Origin: Aquabacterium sp.
GTDB lineage: Bacteria > Pseudomonadota > Gammaproteobacteria > Burkholderiales > Burkholderiaceae_C
Assembly (NCBI GenBank): GCA_016185075.1
Contig: JACPOH010000065.1
Coordinates: forward strand, 1 to 33,743
DNA: 33,743 nucleotides
Reading direction: 5' to 3'
Shown: positions 24,354 through 31,640 of the stretch, piece after piece
How the letters are laid out: every line of letters starts with the position of its first letter
Numbering within the stretch: position 1 is the first letter of the stretch
Made by a program: the position numbers and the translations under genes
Notes under the pieces: model-generated
The model's input: the letters and a program-made list of their open reading frames with translations, nothing else
Database searches by the model: none
What the model was told of the DNA's origin: nothing

Positions 24354-25328
24354 ATGTCTCTCCGTCGTGCCGTGGCCGCTGCCAGCGTGGCCTTGATCAC
24401 CATCCTGTCTGCCTCTGGCGTCCAAGCCTATGACCAGGTGGTCGTCTTCGGCGACAGCTTGTCCGACAACGGCAATCTGGCTCAGAAGTTTGGTGGGGCT
24501 GTGCCTGCAGCACCGTACGACAGTGGTCGATTCACCAACGGTGCCGTGGCCGTTGAAGTCATGGCGACCAAGCTGGGCTTGCCGCTGGTGGACTACGCCT
24601 ATGGCGGCGCGCTGACCGGTACGGGCAACCAGTTCCAGGCGCAGAACCCGCTGGTGGCCAACACCGGCATGCTCAGCCAGGTGAACAACTACGTGGCTGG
24701 CGGTGCGGCCAACGCGCAATCGCTGTATGTGGTCTGGGGTGGTGGCAATGACTTCCTGGCCGCGATCTCGTCGGGCAGTTTCACGAACATGCCGTCTGTG
24801 GTGTCGACGGCGGTGAGCAATCTGGTGACCGAGGTGGGCACCTTGTACGGTGCGGGTGCGCGCGATTTTCTGGTGCCGTTGCTGCCTGATCTGGCTACCA
24901 CGTACTACGGTACCTCCGGCGCCATCCCTGCCAGCTTGCTGACCTCGCTGTCCACCAGCTTCAACGGGGCCTTGACCACGCAGTTGAACAAGCTGCAGGC
25001 GGGCAGCGCCGGCATGAACCTGACCATTTTCGACACCCCCACCATGCTGGCCGGTGTGCGCGCAGGCCTGGCGGCGTCGGGTGGCAACACCACCGACCGC
25101 TGCTGGACGGGCGACTACACCGGCGCCAACAGCACGGCCCCGGTCTGCGCCAACCCCGATCAGTACTACCTGTTCGACAAGGTGCACCCCACGGCTTATG
25201 TGCATCAGGCGGTGGGCTCAGCCATGGCCACGGCCATGACCTCTGCGGTGCCCGAGCCCATGAGCAGCGGCCTGATGCTGGTGGGCCTGGTGTTCACTGG
25301 CCTGGCTGTGCGTCGCGCGCGCGCCTGA
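24354..25328 (+). CDS. Exported GDSL/SGNH esterase with PEP-CTERM sorting signal
   Basis: A 324-residue precursor with an N-terminal signal peptide ending near VQA (about residue 25), then a GDSL hydrolase domain. Block I is FGDSLSDNGN (catalytic Ser), block III is VWGGGNDF (oxyanion Asn) and block V is DKVHPT (catalytic Asp and His). The C-terminus is a PEP-CTERM signal: VPEP, a hydrophobic segment (GLMLVGLVFTGLAV) and RRARA. An exosortase would process it, so the esterase should reach the outer surface or the exopolysaccharide matrix. The substrate (lipid, ester polymer or acetylated sugar) is not determined. The ATG at 24354 has AAGGG upstream. A weak sigma-54-like element (24286-24300) lies before it. 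Confidence 0.93.
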   Translation: MSLRRAVAAASVALITILSASGVQAYDQVVVFGDSLSDNGNLAQKFGGAVPAAPYDSGRFTNGAVAVEVMATKLGLPLVDYAYGGALTGTGNQFQAQNPLVANTGMLSQVNNYVAGGAANAQSLYVVWGGGNDFLAAISSGSFTNMPSVVSTAVSNLVTEVGTLYGAGARDFLVPLLPDLATTYYGTSGAIPASLLTSLSTSFNGALTTQLNKLQAGSAGMNLTIFDTPTMLAGVRAGLAASGGNTTDRCWTGDYTGANSTAPVCANPDQYYLFDKVHPTAYVHQAVGSAMATAMTSAVPEPMSSGLMLVGLVFTGLAVRRARA

Positions 25329-25364
25329 GCCGGTAGCCAAGCCAGCGCCTGCCCGAGCCAGGGC

Positions 25365-26018
25365 TCAGGTGGGCGCGGCCGTCTTGGGCTTGAACTTGCA
25401 CCAGGCACTGACGCTGCACTCCCAGCAGCGCGGCTTGCGCGCCTGGCACACATAACGCCCATGCAGGATCAGCCAGTGGTGGGCGTGCAGCTTGAACTCC
25501 GCAGGGATGCGTTTGAGCAGCTTGAGTTCGACGTCCAGCGGCGTCTTGCCCGGGGCCAGGCCAGTGCGGTTGCCCACGCGGAAAATGTGCGTGTCCACCG
25601 CCATGGTGGGTTCGCCAAAGGCCACGTTCAGCACCACATTGGCTGTCTTGCGGCCCACGCCGGGCAGGGCTTCCAGGGCCTCGCGGGTGCGGGGCACTTC
25701 ACCGCCGTGCAGCTCGATGAGCATGCGGCAGGTTTCCATCAGGTGCTTGGCCTTGCTCTTGTACAGCCCGATGGTCTTGATGTACTCACACAAGCCATCA
25801 AGGCCCAGATCCAGGATCTGTTGCGGCGTGTTGGCCACCGGGAAGAGTTTCGCCGTGGCCTTGTTGACCCCGACGTCGGTGGCCTGCGCTGACAGCAACA
25901 CGGCCGTGAGCAGCTCGAAGGGCGTGCTGTAGGCCAGCTCGGTTTCCGGGTGCGGGTTGGCCGCTTGCAGGGTCTCGAAAAAGGCCTGGATGTCGGCCGG
26001 CTTCATCAGGGCAGTCAT
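25365..26018 (-). CDS. nth: Endonuclease III (DNA glycosylase/AP lyase)
   Basis: A 217-residue base-excision repair enzyme that removes oxidised pyrimidines and cleaves at the abasic site. The helix-hairpin-helix LPGVGRKTANVVL carries the catalytic Lys124, Asp142 lies in VDTHIFRVGNR, and the C-terminal [4Fe-4S] cluster cysteines follow the C-x6-C-x2-C-x5-C spacing (191, 198, 201, 207). The ATG at 26018 overlaps the stop of the upstream DUF3617 gene as ATGA (26015-26018), which decides this start over the ATG at 26006. The two are therefore translationally coupled, an unusual pairing for a repair enzyme and an exported protein. Confidence 0.96.
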   Translation of the reverse strand: MTALMKPADIQAFFETLQAANPHPETELAYSTPFELLTAVLLSAQATDVGVNKATAKLFPVANTPQQILDLGLDGLCEYIKTIGLYKSKAKHLMETCRMLIELHGGEVPRTREALEALPGVGRKTANVVLNVAFGEPTMAVDTHIFRVGNRTGLAPGKTPLDVELKLLKRIPAEFKLHAHHWLILHGRYVCQARKPRCWECSVSAWCKFKPKTAAPT

Positions 26019-26608
26019 GGCTTGGGTGGCGGGGCCATGGGCTTGAGGTCGCCGCAGTCTGCGCCCAGCCACTTGGCATGGTGCTTCATGGTCACGGTCT
26101 GTGGCTGGCCGTTGCGCTGGCTGGTGATGCGGATGTTGCTGCTGTAAGAGGTGCTGTCGGTGAAGGTGGTGCTGCCTTCGCCTTCACTGACCGGCTGTGT
26201 GCAGCTGAACTTCCAGCTCCAGGTGTTGCCTTGGTGGGTCATCGAGGTGTTCTTGCAGTTGCCTTCGGTCTTTTGCCAACGGTTCTCGTCGAGCATCTCT
26301 CGCGTCAGGCACATGCGGATGCCCATGTTGCCGCCGCCGGGAGCCATCTGCACGCCCCTGGCTTTCATTTGTGCTTCCATCTGGTTGCGCATCTCGGGTG
26401 GCATGCGTTTCATCTGCTCGGCCAGTTGCGCTGACATGTCGGGCAGCGGCTTGCCATTGAGCTGCTGCGAATCAGCCGTGACCTGCCACAGCCCCGGTTT
26501 GATGGGCGGTGTGTCGGCCGCGTGGGCTGCGATGTTGAGTGAGACAGTCAGCGCCAGCGATACCGCGACGCGGTGGGCTGTGAAGGATGAGCGGCGAGAC
26601 GTGCACAT
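26015..26608 (-). CDS. DUF3617 domain-containing exported protein
   Basis: A 197-residue protein with a signal peptide ending near AHA (about residue 30) and a DUF3617 domain: IKPGLWQVTADSQQLNG at the start, a Met-rich middle (MSAQLAEQMKRMPPEMRNQME), MCLTREMLDE, and conserved Cys residues in GNCKN and FSCTQP. DUF3617 proteins are periplasmic and of unknown function; they are common in beta- and gammaproteobacteria. The ATG at 26608 has AAGGAG about 7 nt upstream. Its stop overlaps the nth start, and it begins 51 nt after the end of the TPM-domain gene. Confidence 0.9.
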   Translation of the reverse strand: MCTSRRSSFTAHRVAVSLALTVSLNIAAHAADTPPIKPGLWQVTADSQQLNGKPLPDMSAQLAEQMKRMPPEMRNQMEAQMKARGVQMAPGGGNMGIRMCLTREMLDENRWQKTEGNCKNTSMTHQGNTWSWKFSCTQPVSEGEGSTTFTDSTSYSSNIRITSQRNGQPQTVTMKHHAKWLGADCGDLKPMAPPPKP

Positions 26609-26659
26609 GCGGGCTCCTTGGCTTGGTCAGGAGAACGATCATGACACAAGGCCAGGGGC

Positions 26660-27163
26660 TCAGATCAGCACGATGGCGTCGGGCAATTCATTGGCGTTGG
26701 GGCGGCCTGCCAGCGGGAAGTGCTGGCGAAGCAGATCGCTGACGGCGTGGATGGCTTGCGCCAGGCCGGCTTCGTACTGGTCGCTTTGCAATGAGGCGGC
26801 CAGTTGCTCGGTGATGGCCTGCCACGTGGCGCTGTCGGTGCGGATGTGCAAGCCCCGGTCTGCCAGGATCTCGATGCGGCGTTCGGCCAGCAGCAGGTAG
26901 ATCAGCACGCCATTGTTGTGCTCGGTGTCCCACACACGCAGCTGGCTGAACAGCTCGATGGCGCGCTCGCGTGCAGAGACGCCGCGCCACAAGGCCGCCG
27001 CGTCCAGGCCAGCTTCGACGCACACGCGCAGTTCACCCAGGTGGCGGGCTTCGCTGTCACGCACGGCTTGCTCCAGCCGCTTCAGGCCATCGGTACCCAG
27101 CAGTCGTCGGGCATCGGCGGCATCCAGCCAGATGTGGCGCGCCCACCGCGCAAGCTTGTTCAT
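26660..27163 (-). CDS. TPM-domain protein without signal peptide
   Basis: A 167-residue protein with a single TPM (TLP18.3/Psb32/MOLO-1) domain: residues 18-155 include GTDGLKRLEQAVRDSEARHLGELRVCVE, FSQLRVWDTEHNNGVLIYLLLAERRIEILADRGLH and a C-terminal helical part. There is no signal peptide, so it probably faces the cytosol, possibly at the membrane, although the basic N-terminus (MNKLARWARHIWLD) may associate with lipid. It is the third gene of the LemA-TPM-TPM operon, 10 nt after the upstream TPM gene. Biochemical function of this family is not established. Confidence 0.9.
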   Translation of the reverse strand: MNKLARWARHIWLDAADARRLLGTDGLKRLEQAVRDSEARHLGELRVCVEAGLDAAALWRGVSARERAIELFSQLRVWDTEHNNGVLIYLLLAERRIEILADRGLHIRTDSATWQAITEQLAASLQSDQYEAGLAQAIHAVSDLLRQHFPLAGRPNANELPDAIVLI

Positions 27164-27173
27164 GTCTGCCACC

Positions 27174-28109
27174 TCACCATCTGCCGGAGGCACCGCCGCC
27201 GCCAAAGTCGCCGCCCCCACCAGAGGACCAGCCGCCACCGCCGCTGCCCCCACCCCAGCCGCCGCCCATGGGTGGGCCGCCCCAGCCCCCAGGGCCACCT
27301 CGCCCGCCCGAACCAAAGGCCAGCGCGAACAGCGAGGCGCCCACCCAGGCCGCCAGGGCCATGAACAGACTGGTGGTGACCAGCCAGACCAGGCCCCCGG
27401 TGACCAGGCCGGTGGCGAAAGCACCGCCTTTGCGACCCAGGATGCTGCTGAGCACACCGAACAAGATGGGCACGCCGATCAGGCCGAAGACCAGCAGGTC
27501 ATTGAGCTGAAAGCCATCGTTGCGTTGGGGTGACCTGGCGGGCGGCGCTTCCGGCAGCGGCAGGTTCTCGCCCTGGATGCGTGCGATCAGCTGGTCGATG
27601 CCCTGGTTGAGCCCGCCTGCGTAGTCGCCCGCCTTGAAGGCCGGCTTGATGGCCCGCTCGATGATCTGGCTGGCCGCCAGATCGGGCACGGCGCCTTCCA
27701 GGGCCTTGGCCACCTCGATGCGGATGCGCCGGTCCTGCCTGGCCACGACGATCAGGAGGCCGTCGCCGACATCGCGCCGCCCGATCTTCCAGGTGTCGCC
27801 CACCCGTTGCGCGTAGGCCGCGATGTCCTCAGGCTGCGTGCTGGCCACCAGGAGCACGACCATCTGCGTGCCCCGCGTCTGCTCGAAGGCCATGAGCTTG
27901 CGCTCCAGCGCCTGCTGTTGCTCGGGGCTGAGGGTCTGGCTCTGGTCGATCACATGGCCGCTCAGCGGCGGTACGGGCAGCACGTCACCGGCGTTGTCGC
28001 CCGCCCGGGCGGGCTGCAGCCACATCAGACAGGCCAGGGCACAGATCATCAGCCCGGCATGCAGGCGTGACCAGGCCGGCGTCATGAGCCGTGCTGTGCG
28101 GGCGTCCAC
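27174..28109 (-). CDS. TPM-domain membrane protein with Gly-rich tail (YgcG-like)
   Basis: A 311-residue protein with a signal peptide ending near ARA (about residue 36), a periplasmic TPM domain (about 48-180: GHVIDQSQTLSPEQQQALERKL, QMVVLLVAST, GDGLLIVVARQDRRIRIEV), one or two transmembrane segments (about 200-270) and an extreme Gly/Trp-rich C-terminus ending in SSGGGGDFGGGGASGRW. The Gly-rich end with SSGGGG is typical of YgcG-like proteins next to LemA. I chose the GTG at 28109 because AAGG precedes it at a suitable distance; the ATG at 28085 is also possible. Gaps to its operon neighbours are 9 and 10 nt. The function is unknown, with a proposed envelope-associated role. Confidence 0.92.
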   Translation of the reverse strand: MDARTARLMTPAWSRLHAGLMICALACLMWLQPARAGDNAGDVLPVPPLSGHVIDQSQTLSPEQQQALERKLMAFEQTRGTQMVVLLVASTQPEDIAAYAQRVGDTWKIGRRDVGDGLLIVVARQDRRIRIEVAKALEGAVPDLAASQIIERAIKPAFKAGDYAGGLNQGIDQLIARIQGENLPLPEAPPARSPQRNDGFQLNDLLVFGLIGVPILFGVLSSILGRKGGAFATGLVTGGLVWLVTTSLFMALAAWVGASLFALAFGSGGRGGPGGWGGPPMGGGWGGGSGGGGWSSGGGGDFGGGGASGRW

Positions 28110-28118
28110 GTGGGGGCC

Positions 28119-28739
28119 TTACTTCTTGGTGAAGTCCACCGTGGGCGGCACGGTGATCTGGGCTTCGTTCTGCACGGTGAAGTTGGGCTTGACCTGGTAG
28201 CTGAAGACCATGGCCGTCAGGTTGGTCGGGAAGCTGCGCGCCAGCACGTTGTAGTCCTGCACCGACTTGATGTAGCGGTTGCGGGCCACGGTGATGCGGT
28301 TTTCCGTGCCTTCGAGTTGAACGCGCAGATCCTGGAAGCCCTGGTTGGCCTTCAGGCTGGGGTAGTTTTCGCTGACCACGAGCAGGCGCGACAGGGCGCC
28401 GGACAGCTCACCCTGGGCCTGCTGGAACTTGTTGAAGGCCTCGGGGTTGTTGATCAGCTCGGGCGTGGCCTGGATGCTGGTGGCTTTGGCTCGTGCCTCG
28501 ACCACCTTGGTCAGCGTGTCCTGTTCGAACGCGGCCTCACCCTTGACCGTGGACACGATGTTGGGGATGAGGTCGGCGCGGCGCTGATACTGGTTGAGCA
28601 CCTCGGACCAGGCCGATTTGGTTTGTTCGTCCAGACGCTGGAAGTCGTTGTAGCCACAGCCGGTCAGGGAGAGGGCCAGCGCGGCCGCCCCAGCAGGCGC
28701 AGCCAGACGACGAAGCGAAGAGAGCGGAGCAGCGATCAT
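28119..28739 (-). CDS. lemA: LemA family lipoprotein
   Basis: A 206-residue protein with a lipobox (LTGC, Cys28), so it is likely anchored by lipid in the envelope. The LemA domain is recognised by YNDFQRLDEQTKSAWSEVLNQYQRRADLIPNIVSTVKG, the ARAKAT helix and YPSLKANQGFQDLRVQLEGTENRI. The family forms helical bundles of unknown function and usually sits beside TPM-domain genes, as here. The ATG at 28739 has AAAGG about 8 nt upstream; a TTG at 28763 is less likely. It is the first gene of the three-gene operon. Confidence 0.95.
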   Translation of the reverse strand: MIAAPLSSLRRLAAPAGAAALALSLTGCGYNDFQRLDEQTKSAWSEVLNQYQRRADLIPNIVSTVKGEAAFEQDTLTKVVEARAKATSIQATPELINNPEAFNKFQQAQGELSGALSRLLVVSENYPSLKANQGFQDLRVQLEGTENRITVARNRYIKSVQDYNVLARSFPTNLTAMVFSYQVKPNFTVQNEAQITVPPTVDFTKK

Positions 28740-28844
28740 CTGTAACCTTTCAGGCAAGGGCAAGTCGTTTGCCGAAGCTTAGGTTATTTTGGGGCGATTC
28801 GCTGCGCTGCAAGAGCCCCGCGCGCCATGGGCTCGGCGAGCACT

Positions 28845-29063
28845 TCAGGCGGCCTGCGCGTCCAGCAAATGACAGGACAGCACTTCGTGTGAGCGCGACT
28901 TGGGGTAGCGGTCCCGCACGATCTGAATGGCGCCCATGGGCGTGTCGGCCAGTACTTTGAGAACGCGCTTGACGGCTTGCTGGGACGGGGTGATCACGAC
29001 CAGGGTCGAGACTTCAAAAACACGTAGGGCAGGTTCAATGGCAAGGTTCATCAGGGCGCGCAT
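28845..29063 (-). CDS. Small hypothetical protein (72 aa)
   Basis: I do not recognise this protein. It has an ATG preceded by GGAGA at about 8 nt, supporting expression. The sequence (LRVFEVSTLVVITPSQQAVKRVLKVLADTPMGAIQIVRDRYPKSRSHEV) suggests a small alpha/beta domain; it has no signal peptide and one Cys near the end. It lies alone 105 nt upstream of lemA on the same strand, with 256 nt of non-coding DNA on its other side. The coding call rests on the ribosome site and codon use typical of its surroundings. Confidence 0.55.
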   Translation of the reverse strand: MRALMNLAIEPALRVFEVSTLVVITPSQQAVKRVLKVLADTPMGAIQIVRDRYPKSRSHEVLSCHLLDAQAA

Positions 29064-29319
29064 GCGGTCTCCACTTCATGGCCAGGCGCGTTTGCGACGC
29101 GGTGTTTGGCCACCTGTTTCATCATGCATTTTGCGGGCCAGCCATGACAGAGGATTGACCCCATGACGGGGCCTGATGTGGGTGCCAGACCACGCGTTTG
29201 AGTGGGGTGCACACCGGCCAGGTGCCGCCACATGAAACGTCATCCGGCATGTGGCAACAGGGTCGTGCCTGCACCGAGGTCGCTGGCCGCCAGCCCTTGG
29301 TTCAGGTCTTGTATCTGCC

Positions 29320-29982
29320 TCAGCTTGGCTGGCGGCGTGCGCGCGCGCGCGCCAGCGCGGCTTCGATCACGGCGCGCTTCTTGTCCAGCTCTTGTGGGTC
29401 GGTGAGCCTGGACGCCTCTTCGATGTGGGCCAGTTTGTGTTCGGCCTTGGCCTGCAGGCGTGCCTCGTGGTCGGCTTTGGCGCGTTCCACCCGGATCTGG
29501 TGAAAGGCGTAGCGCTGGCGCGCCTGATCGGCCAGTTCCTGGGGCCAGGCGGCCCAGCCCGTGGGCGCGGGTTCACCGTCATGCGCGGGCACCAGGGAGA
29601 TGCAGTCCACCGGGCACACGGGGATGCACAGCTCGCAACCGGTGCACTGGCTTTCGATGACCGTGTGCATGTGCTTGTTGGTGCCGATGATGGCGTCCAC
29701 CGGGCAGGCCTTGATGCACAAGGTGCAGCCGATGCACCAGGCTTCGTCGATCACGGCCAGCGAGCGCGGGCCTTCCTGCCCGTGGGCCTCGCTCAAGGGC
29801 AACTCAGGCAGGCCCGTGAGTGCCGCCAGACGCCGCACGCCCTCGGCGCCGCCGGGCGGGCACTGGTTGATGCCCGCTTCGCCTTGGGCAATGGCCCTGG
29901 CATAGCCTTCACAATCAGGAAAGCCGCAGCGCGTGCATTGCGTCTGCGGCAGGAGGGCATTGATTTGTTGGGCGTCCAGCAT
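29320..29982 (-). CDS. rnfB: RnfB-like iron-sulfur electron transfer protein
   Basis: A 220-residue protein with three [4Fe-4S] sites: an N-terminal RnfB-type cluster (C16, C19, C24, C41) and two ferredoxin clusters (C83, C86, C89, C93 and C113, C116, C119, C123). The order is that of RnfB/RsxB, but the usual N-terminal membrane segment is absent and no other rnf gene is nearby, so it is probably a soluble stand-alone electron carrier rather than part of a full Rnf pump. The C-terminus is a long charged helix (about 150-218). The ATG at 29982 starts the family reading [16 protein letters not shown]; no strong ribosome site is seen. Its last codons run through a (GC)7 tract. Confidence 0.88.
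   Translation of the reverse strand: MLDAQQINALLPQTQCTRCGFPDCEGYARAIAQGEAGINQCPPGGAEGVRRLAALTGLPELPLSEAHGQEGPRSLAVIDEAWCIGCTLCIKACPVDAIIGTNKHMHTVIESQCTGCELCIPVCPVDCISLVPAHDGEPAPTGWAAWPQELADQARQRYAFHQIRVERAKADHEARLQAKAEHKLAHIEEASRLTDPQELDKKRAVIEAALARARARRQPS
29339..29352. repeat. (GC)7 dinucleotide tract at the end of the RnfB-like gene
   Basis: Fourteen bases of alternating G and C encode the Arg-Ala repeat near the C-terminus of the RnfB-like protein. Such tracts can adopt left-handed DNA and may slip in replication; a length change would only alter the protein end. Confidence 0.6.
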
Positions 29983-30036
29983 GATGGCGCCGGAGTGTAC
30001 AAGCCCTGCGCCGCGCCAGGCGGGCAGGGCCAGCCT

Positions 30037-31296
30037 TCACTTCTTGTTGTGCGACAGGATGAAGGCGCGGATCTCCGGGTAAGCCTGTTCGCGCCAGCGG
30101 CGGCCCGAGAAGATGCCGTAGTGGCCCGCGCCAATCACGTCATAGTGCTTCTGACGTGACTTCGGGATGCCGGTGCACAGTTCGTGTGCAGCCTTGGTCT
30201 GGCCGGCGCCCGAGATGTCATCGAGTTCGCCCTCCACGGTCAGCAGGGCCGTGGTCTTGATGTCCTGCGGGCGCACCAGTTCGTCCTTGCCTTGCGGGTT
30301 GCGGACCTTCCAGGTGCCATTGACCAGGGCGAAGTCCTGGAACACTGTCTTGATGGTGTCGAGGTAGTACTCGGCGGGCATGTCCAGCACGGCGTTGTAC
30401 TCGTCGTAGAACTGGCGGTGGGCCTCGGCGCTGTCACCGTCACCGCGCACCAGATCCAGGAAGTAGTCGTAGTGCGAGTTGGCGTGGCGGTCCGGGTTCA
30501 TGGCCACGAAGCCCGTGTGCTGCAGGAAGCCGGGGTACACGCGGCGCGAGGCACCGGGGTAGTTGGGCGGCACGCGGTAGATCACATTGTTTTCGAACCA
30601 CTCGAAGCTCTTGTTCATGGCCAGGTTGTTGACGGCCGTGGGCGACTTGCGGGCGTCGATGGGGCCCCCCATCATGGTCATGGTGCGGGGCGTGGGTTCG
30701 CCGCGGCTGGCCATCAGCGACACCGCCGCCAGCACCGGCACGGTGGGTTGGCACACCGAGATCACGTGCACGCCGGGGCCCACCTTGCGAATGAAGTCCT
30801 GCACGTAGTTGACGTAATCGTCCAGGTGGAAGGGGCCTTCTTCCAGCGGCACCATGCGGGCGTCGATCCAGTCGGTGATGTAGACCTTGTGGTCCTGCAG
30901 CATGGTGCGCACCGTGTCGCGCAACAGGGTCGAGTGGTGGCCGGACAGGGGCGCGACGATCAGCACCGAGGGTTGATCACGCATCTTCTCCAGCAGGGCC
31001 GCGTCGTCGGTGAAGCGTTTGAAGCGGATCAGCTTGCAAAAGGGCTTGTCTTCGACCACCTGCTCCTGGATCACGACGTCCGTGCCGTGCACGTTCACCT
31101 TGTTGATGCCGAACTCGGGCTTTTCGTATTCCTTGGTCAGGCGGTGGATCAGGTCAAAGCCGGCCGACACGCGGTGCGCGGAGGGGATCTGCGCCAGCGG
31201 GGACAGCGGGTTGCTGTACAGCTTGGACGCGGCACTGGCAAATTCAGAGAACGGGCTGATCCAGGCGCGGTTGGTTTCGTAGATCTGGTAGAGCAT
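30037..31296 (-). CDS. phaZ: Intracellular polyhydroxybutyrate depolymerase
   Basis: A 419-residue enzyme, the same length as Ralstonia eutropha PhaZ1, which degrades native intracellular PHB granules to 3-hydroxybutyrate units. The catalytic nucleophile is Cys182 in SVCQPTVP (PhaZ uses Cys rather than Ser), with the Asp in EGELDDISG (359-360) and His392 in AGHYGIFSG. The N-terminus MLYQIYETNRAW and the FENNVIYRVPPNYPG segment also match. There is no signal peptide, consistent with intracellular action. The ATG at 31296 has AAAGG about 9 nt upstream. It is divergent from the oxidase gene; the 344-nt gap includes a TGCAGTGCA motif that may be a PHA-related operator. Confidence 0.96.
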   Translation of the reverse strand: MLYQIYETNRAWISPFSEFASAASKLYSNPLSPLAQIPSAHRVSAGFDLIHRLTKEYEKPEFGINKVNVHGTDVVIQEQVVEDKPFCKLIRFKRFTDDAALLEKMRDQPSVLIVAPLSGHHSTLLRDTVRTMLQDHKVYITDWIDARMVPLEEGPFHLDDYVNYVQDFIRKVGPGVHVISVCQPTVPVLAAVSLMASRGEPTPRTMTMMGGPIDARKSPTAVNNLAMNKSFEWFENNVIYRVPPNYPGASRRVYPGFLQHTGFVAMNPDRHANSHYDYFLDLVRGDGDSAEAHRQFYDEYNAVLDMPAEYYLDTIKTVFQDFALVNGTWKVRNPQGKDELVRPQDIKTTALLTVEGELDDISGAGQTKAAHELCTGIPKSRQKHYDVIGAGHYGIFSGRRWREQAYPEIRAFILSHNKK

Positions 31297-31640
31297 GGCG
31301 GGGCCTTTGGGTCGGGTACAGCAAACGCATGAAGGTGATCACTCACGCTTTCAACAACATGGTGCAGTGCAGCATAGTAGAGTTTTTCAATATTTGCACT
31401 TCTGATGGGCCCGTGAGCAAGTCAACAACAGCACGATTGGCCTGTTTTTTTGAGTCTGCTTGACCGTTTAACGGGGTGGCGCTTGTGTCGCGTTCCATCC
31501 CTACCGAAGCAAGGGGGGCTCCCCGAGACAAGGGGGGCCCTGGAGGGGGGGAATCCGCGGTGTTGCGCTAACGTTTACTTACTGCCTGTTTCTTATTGTG
31601 AAACTTGGTGAAAGTAACAGCAACACAAGAGAGCCCCTGC
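31297..31640. other. Divergent intergenic region between phaZ and the copper-radical oxidase gene
   Basis: This 344-nt gap holds no gene I can support. Near phaZ it carries TGCAGTGCAGCA (31363-31374), somewhat like repeats reported near PHA genes, and an AT-rich block (31375-31398). A sigma-54-like TGGCGC-N5-TCGC lies at 31477-31491 facing the oxidase gene. At 31510-31551 there is a direct repeat CAAGGGGGGC (31510-31519 and 31529-31538) and G-runs of 6, 6 and 7, a possible G-quadruplex. GTGAAA occurs twice, 10 bp apart (31598 and 31608). None of these has been tested. Confidence 0.5.

Noticed and set aside
25324-25369. Inverted repeat CCTGAGCC...GGCTCAGG between the esterase gene and nth as a terminator
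   Set aside because: The 30-nt loop and lack of a T-tract on either strand make it a poor terminator candidate.
27174-27330. Gly-rich repeats as a possible tandem-repeat or CRISPR-like element
   Set aside because: The repetition is codon-level Gly-rich protein tail of a YgcG-like protein; there are no spaced identical repeats.
30003-30030. GCCCTGC...GCAGGGC hairpin after phaZ
   Set aside because: The loop is 14 nt and the tail on the minus strand has only a short T stretch; too weak to call a terminator.
30184-31332. 382-codon plus-strand open frame opposite phaZ
   Set aside because: Antisense shadow of a highly conserved depolymerase gene.
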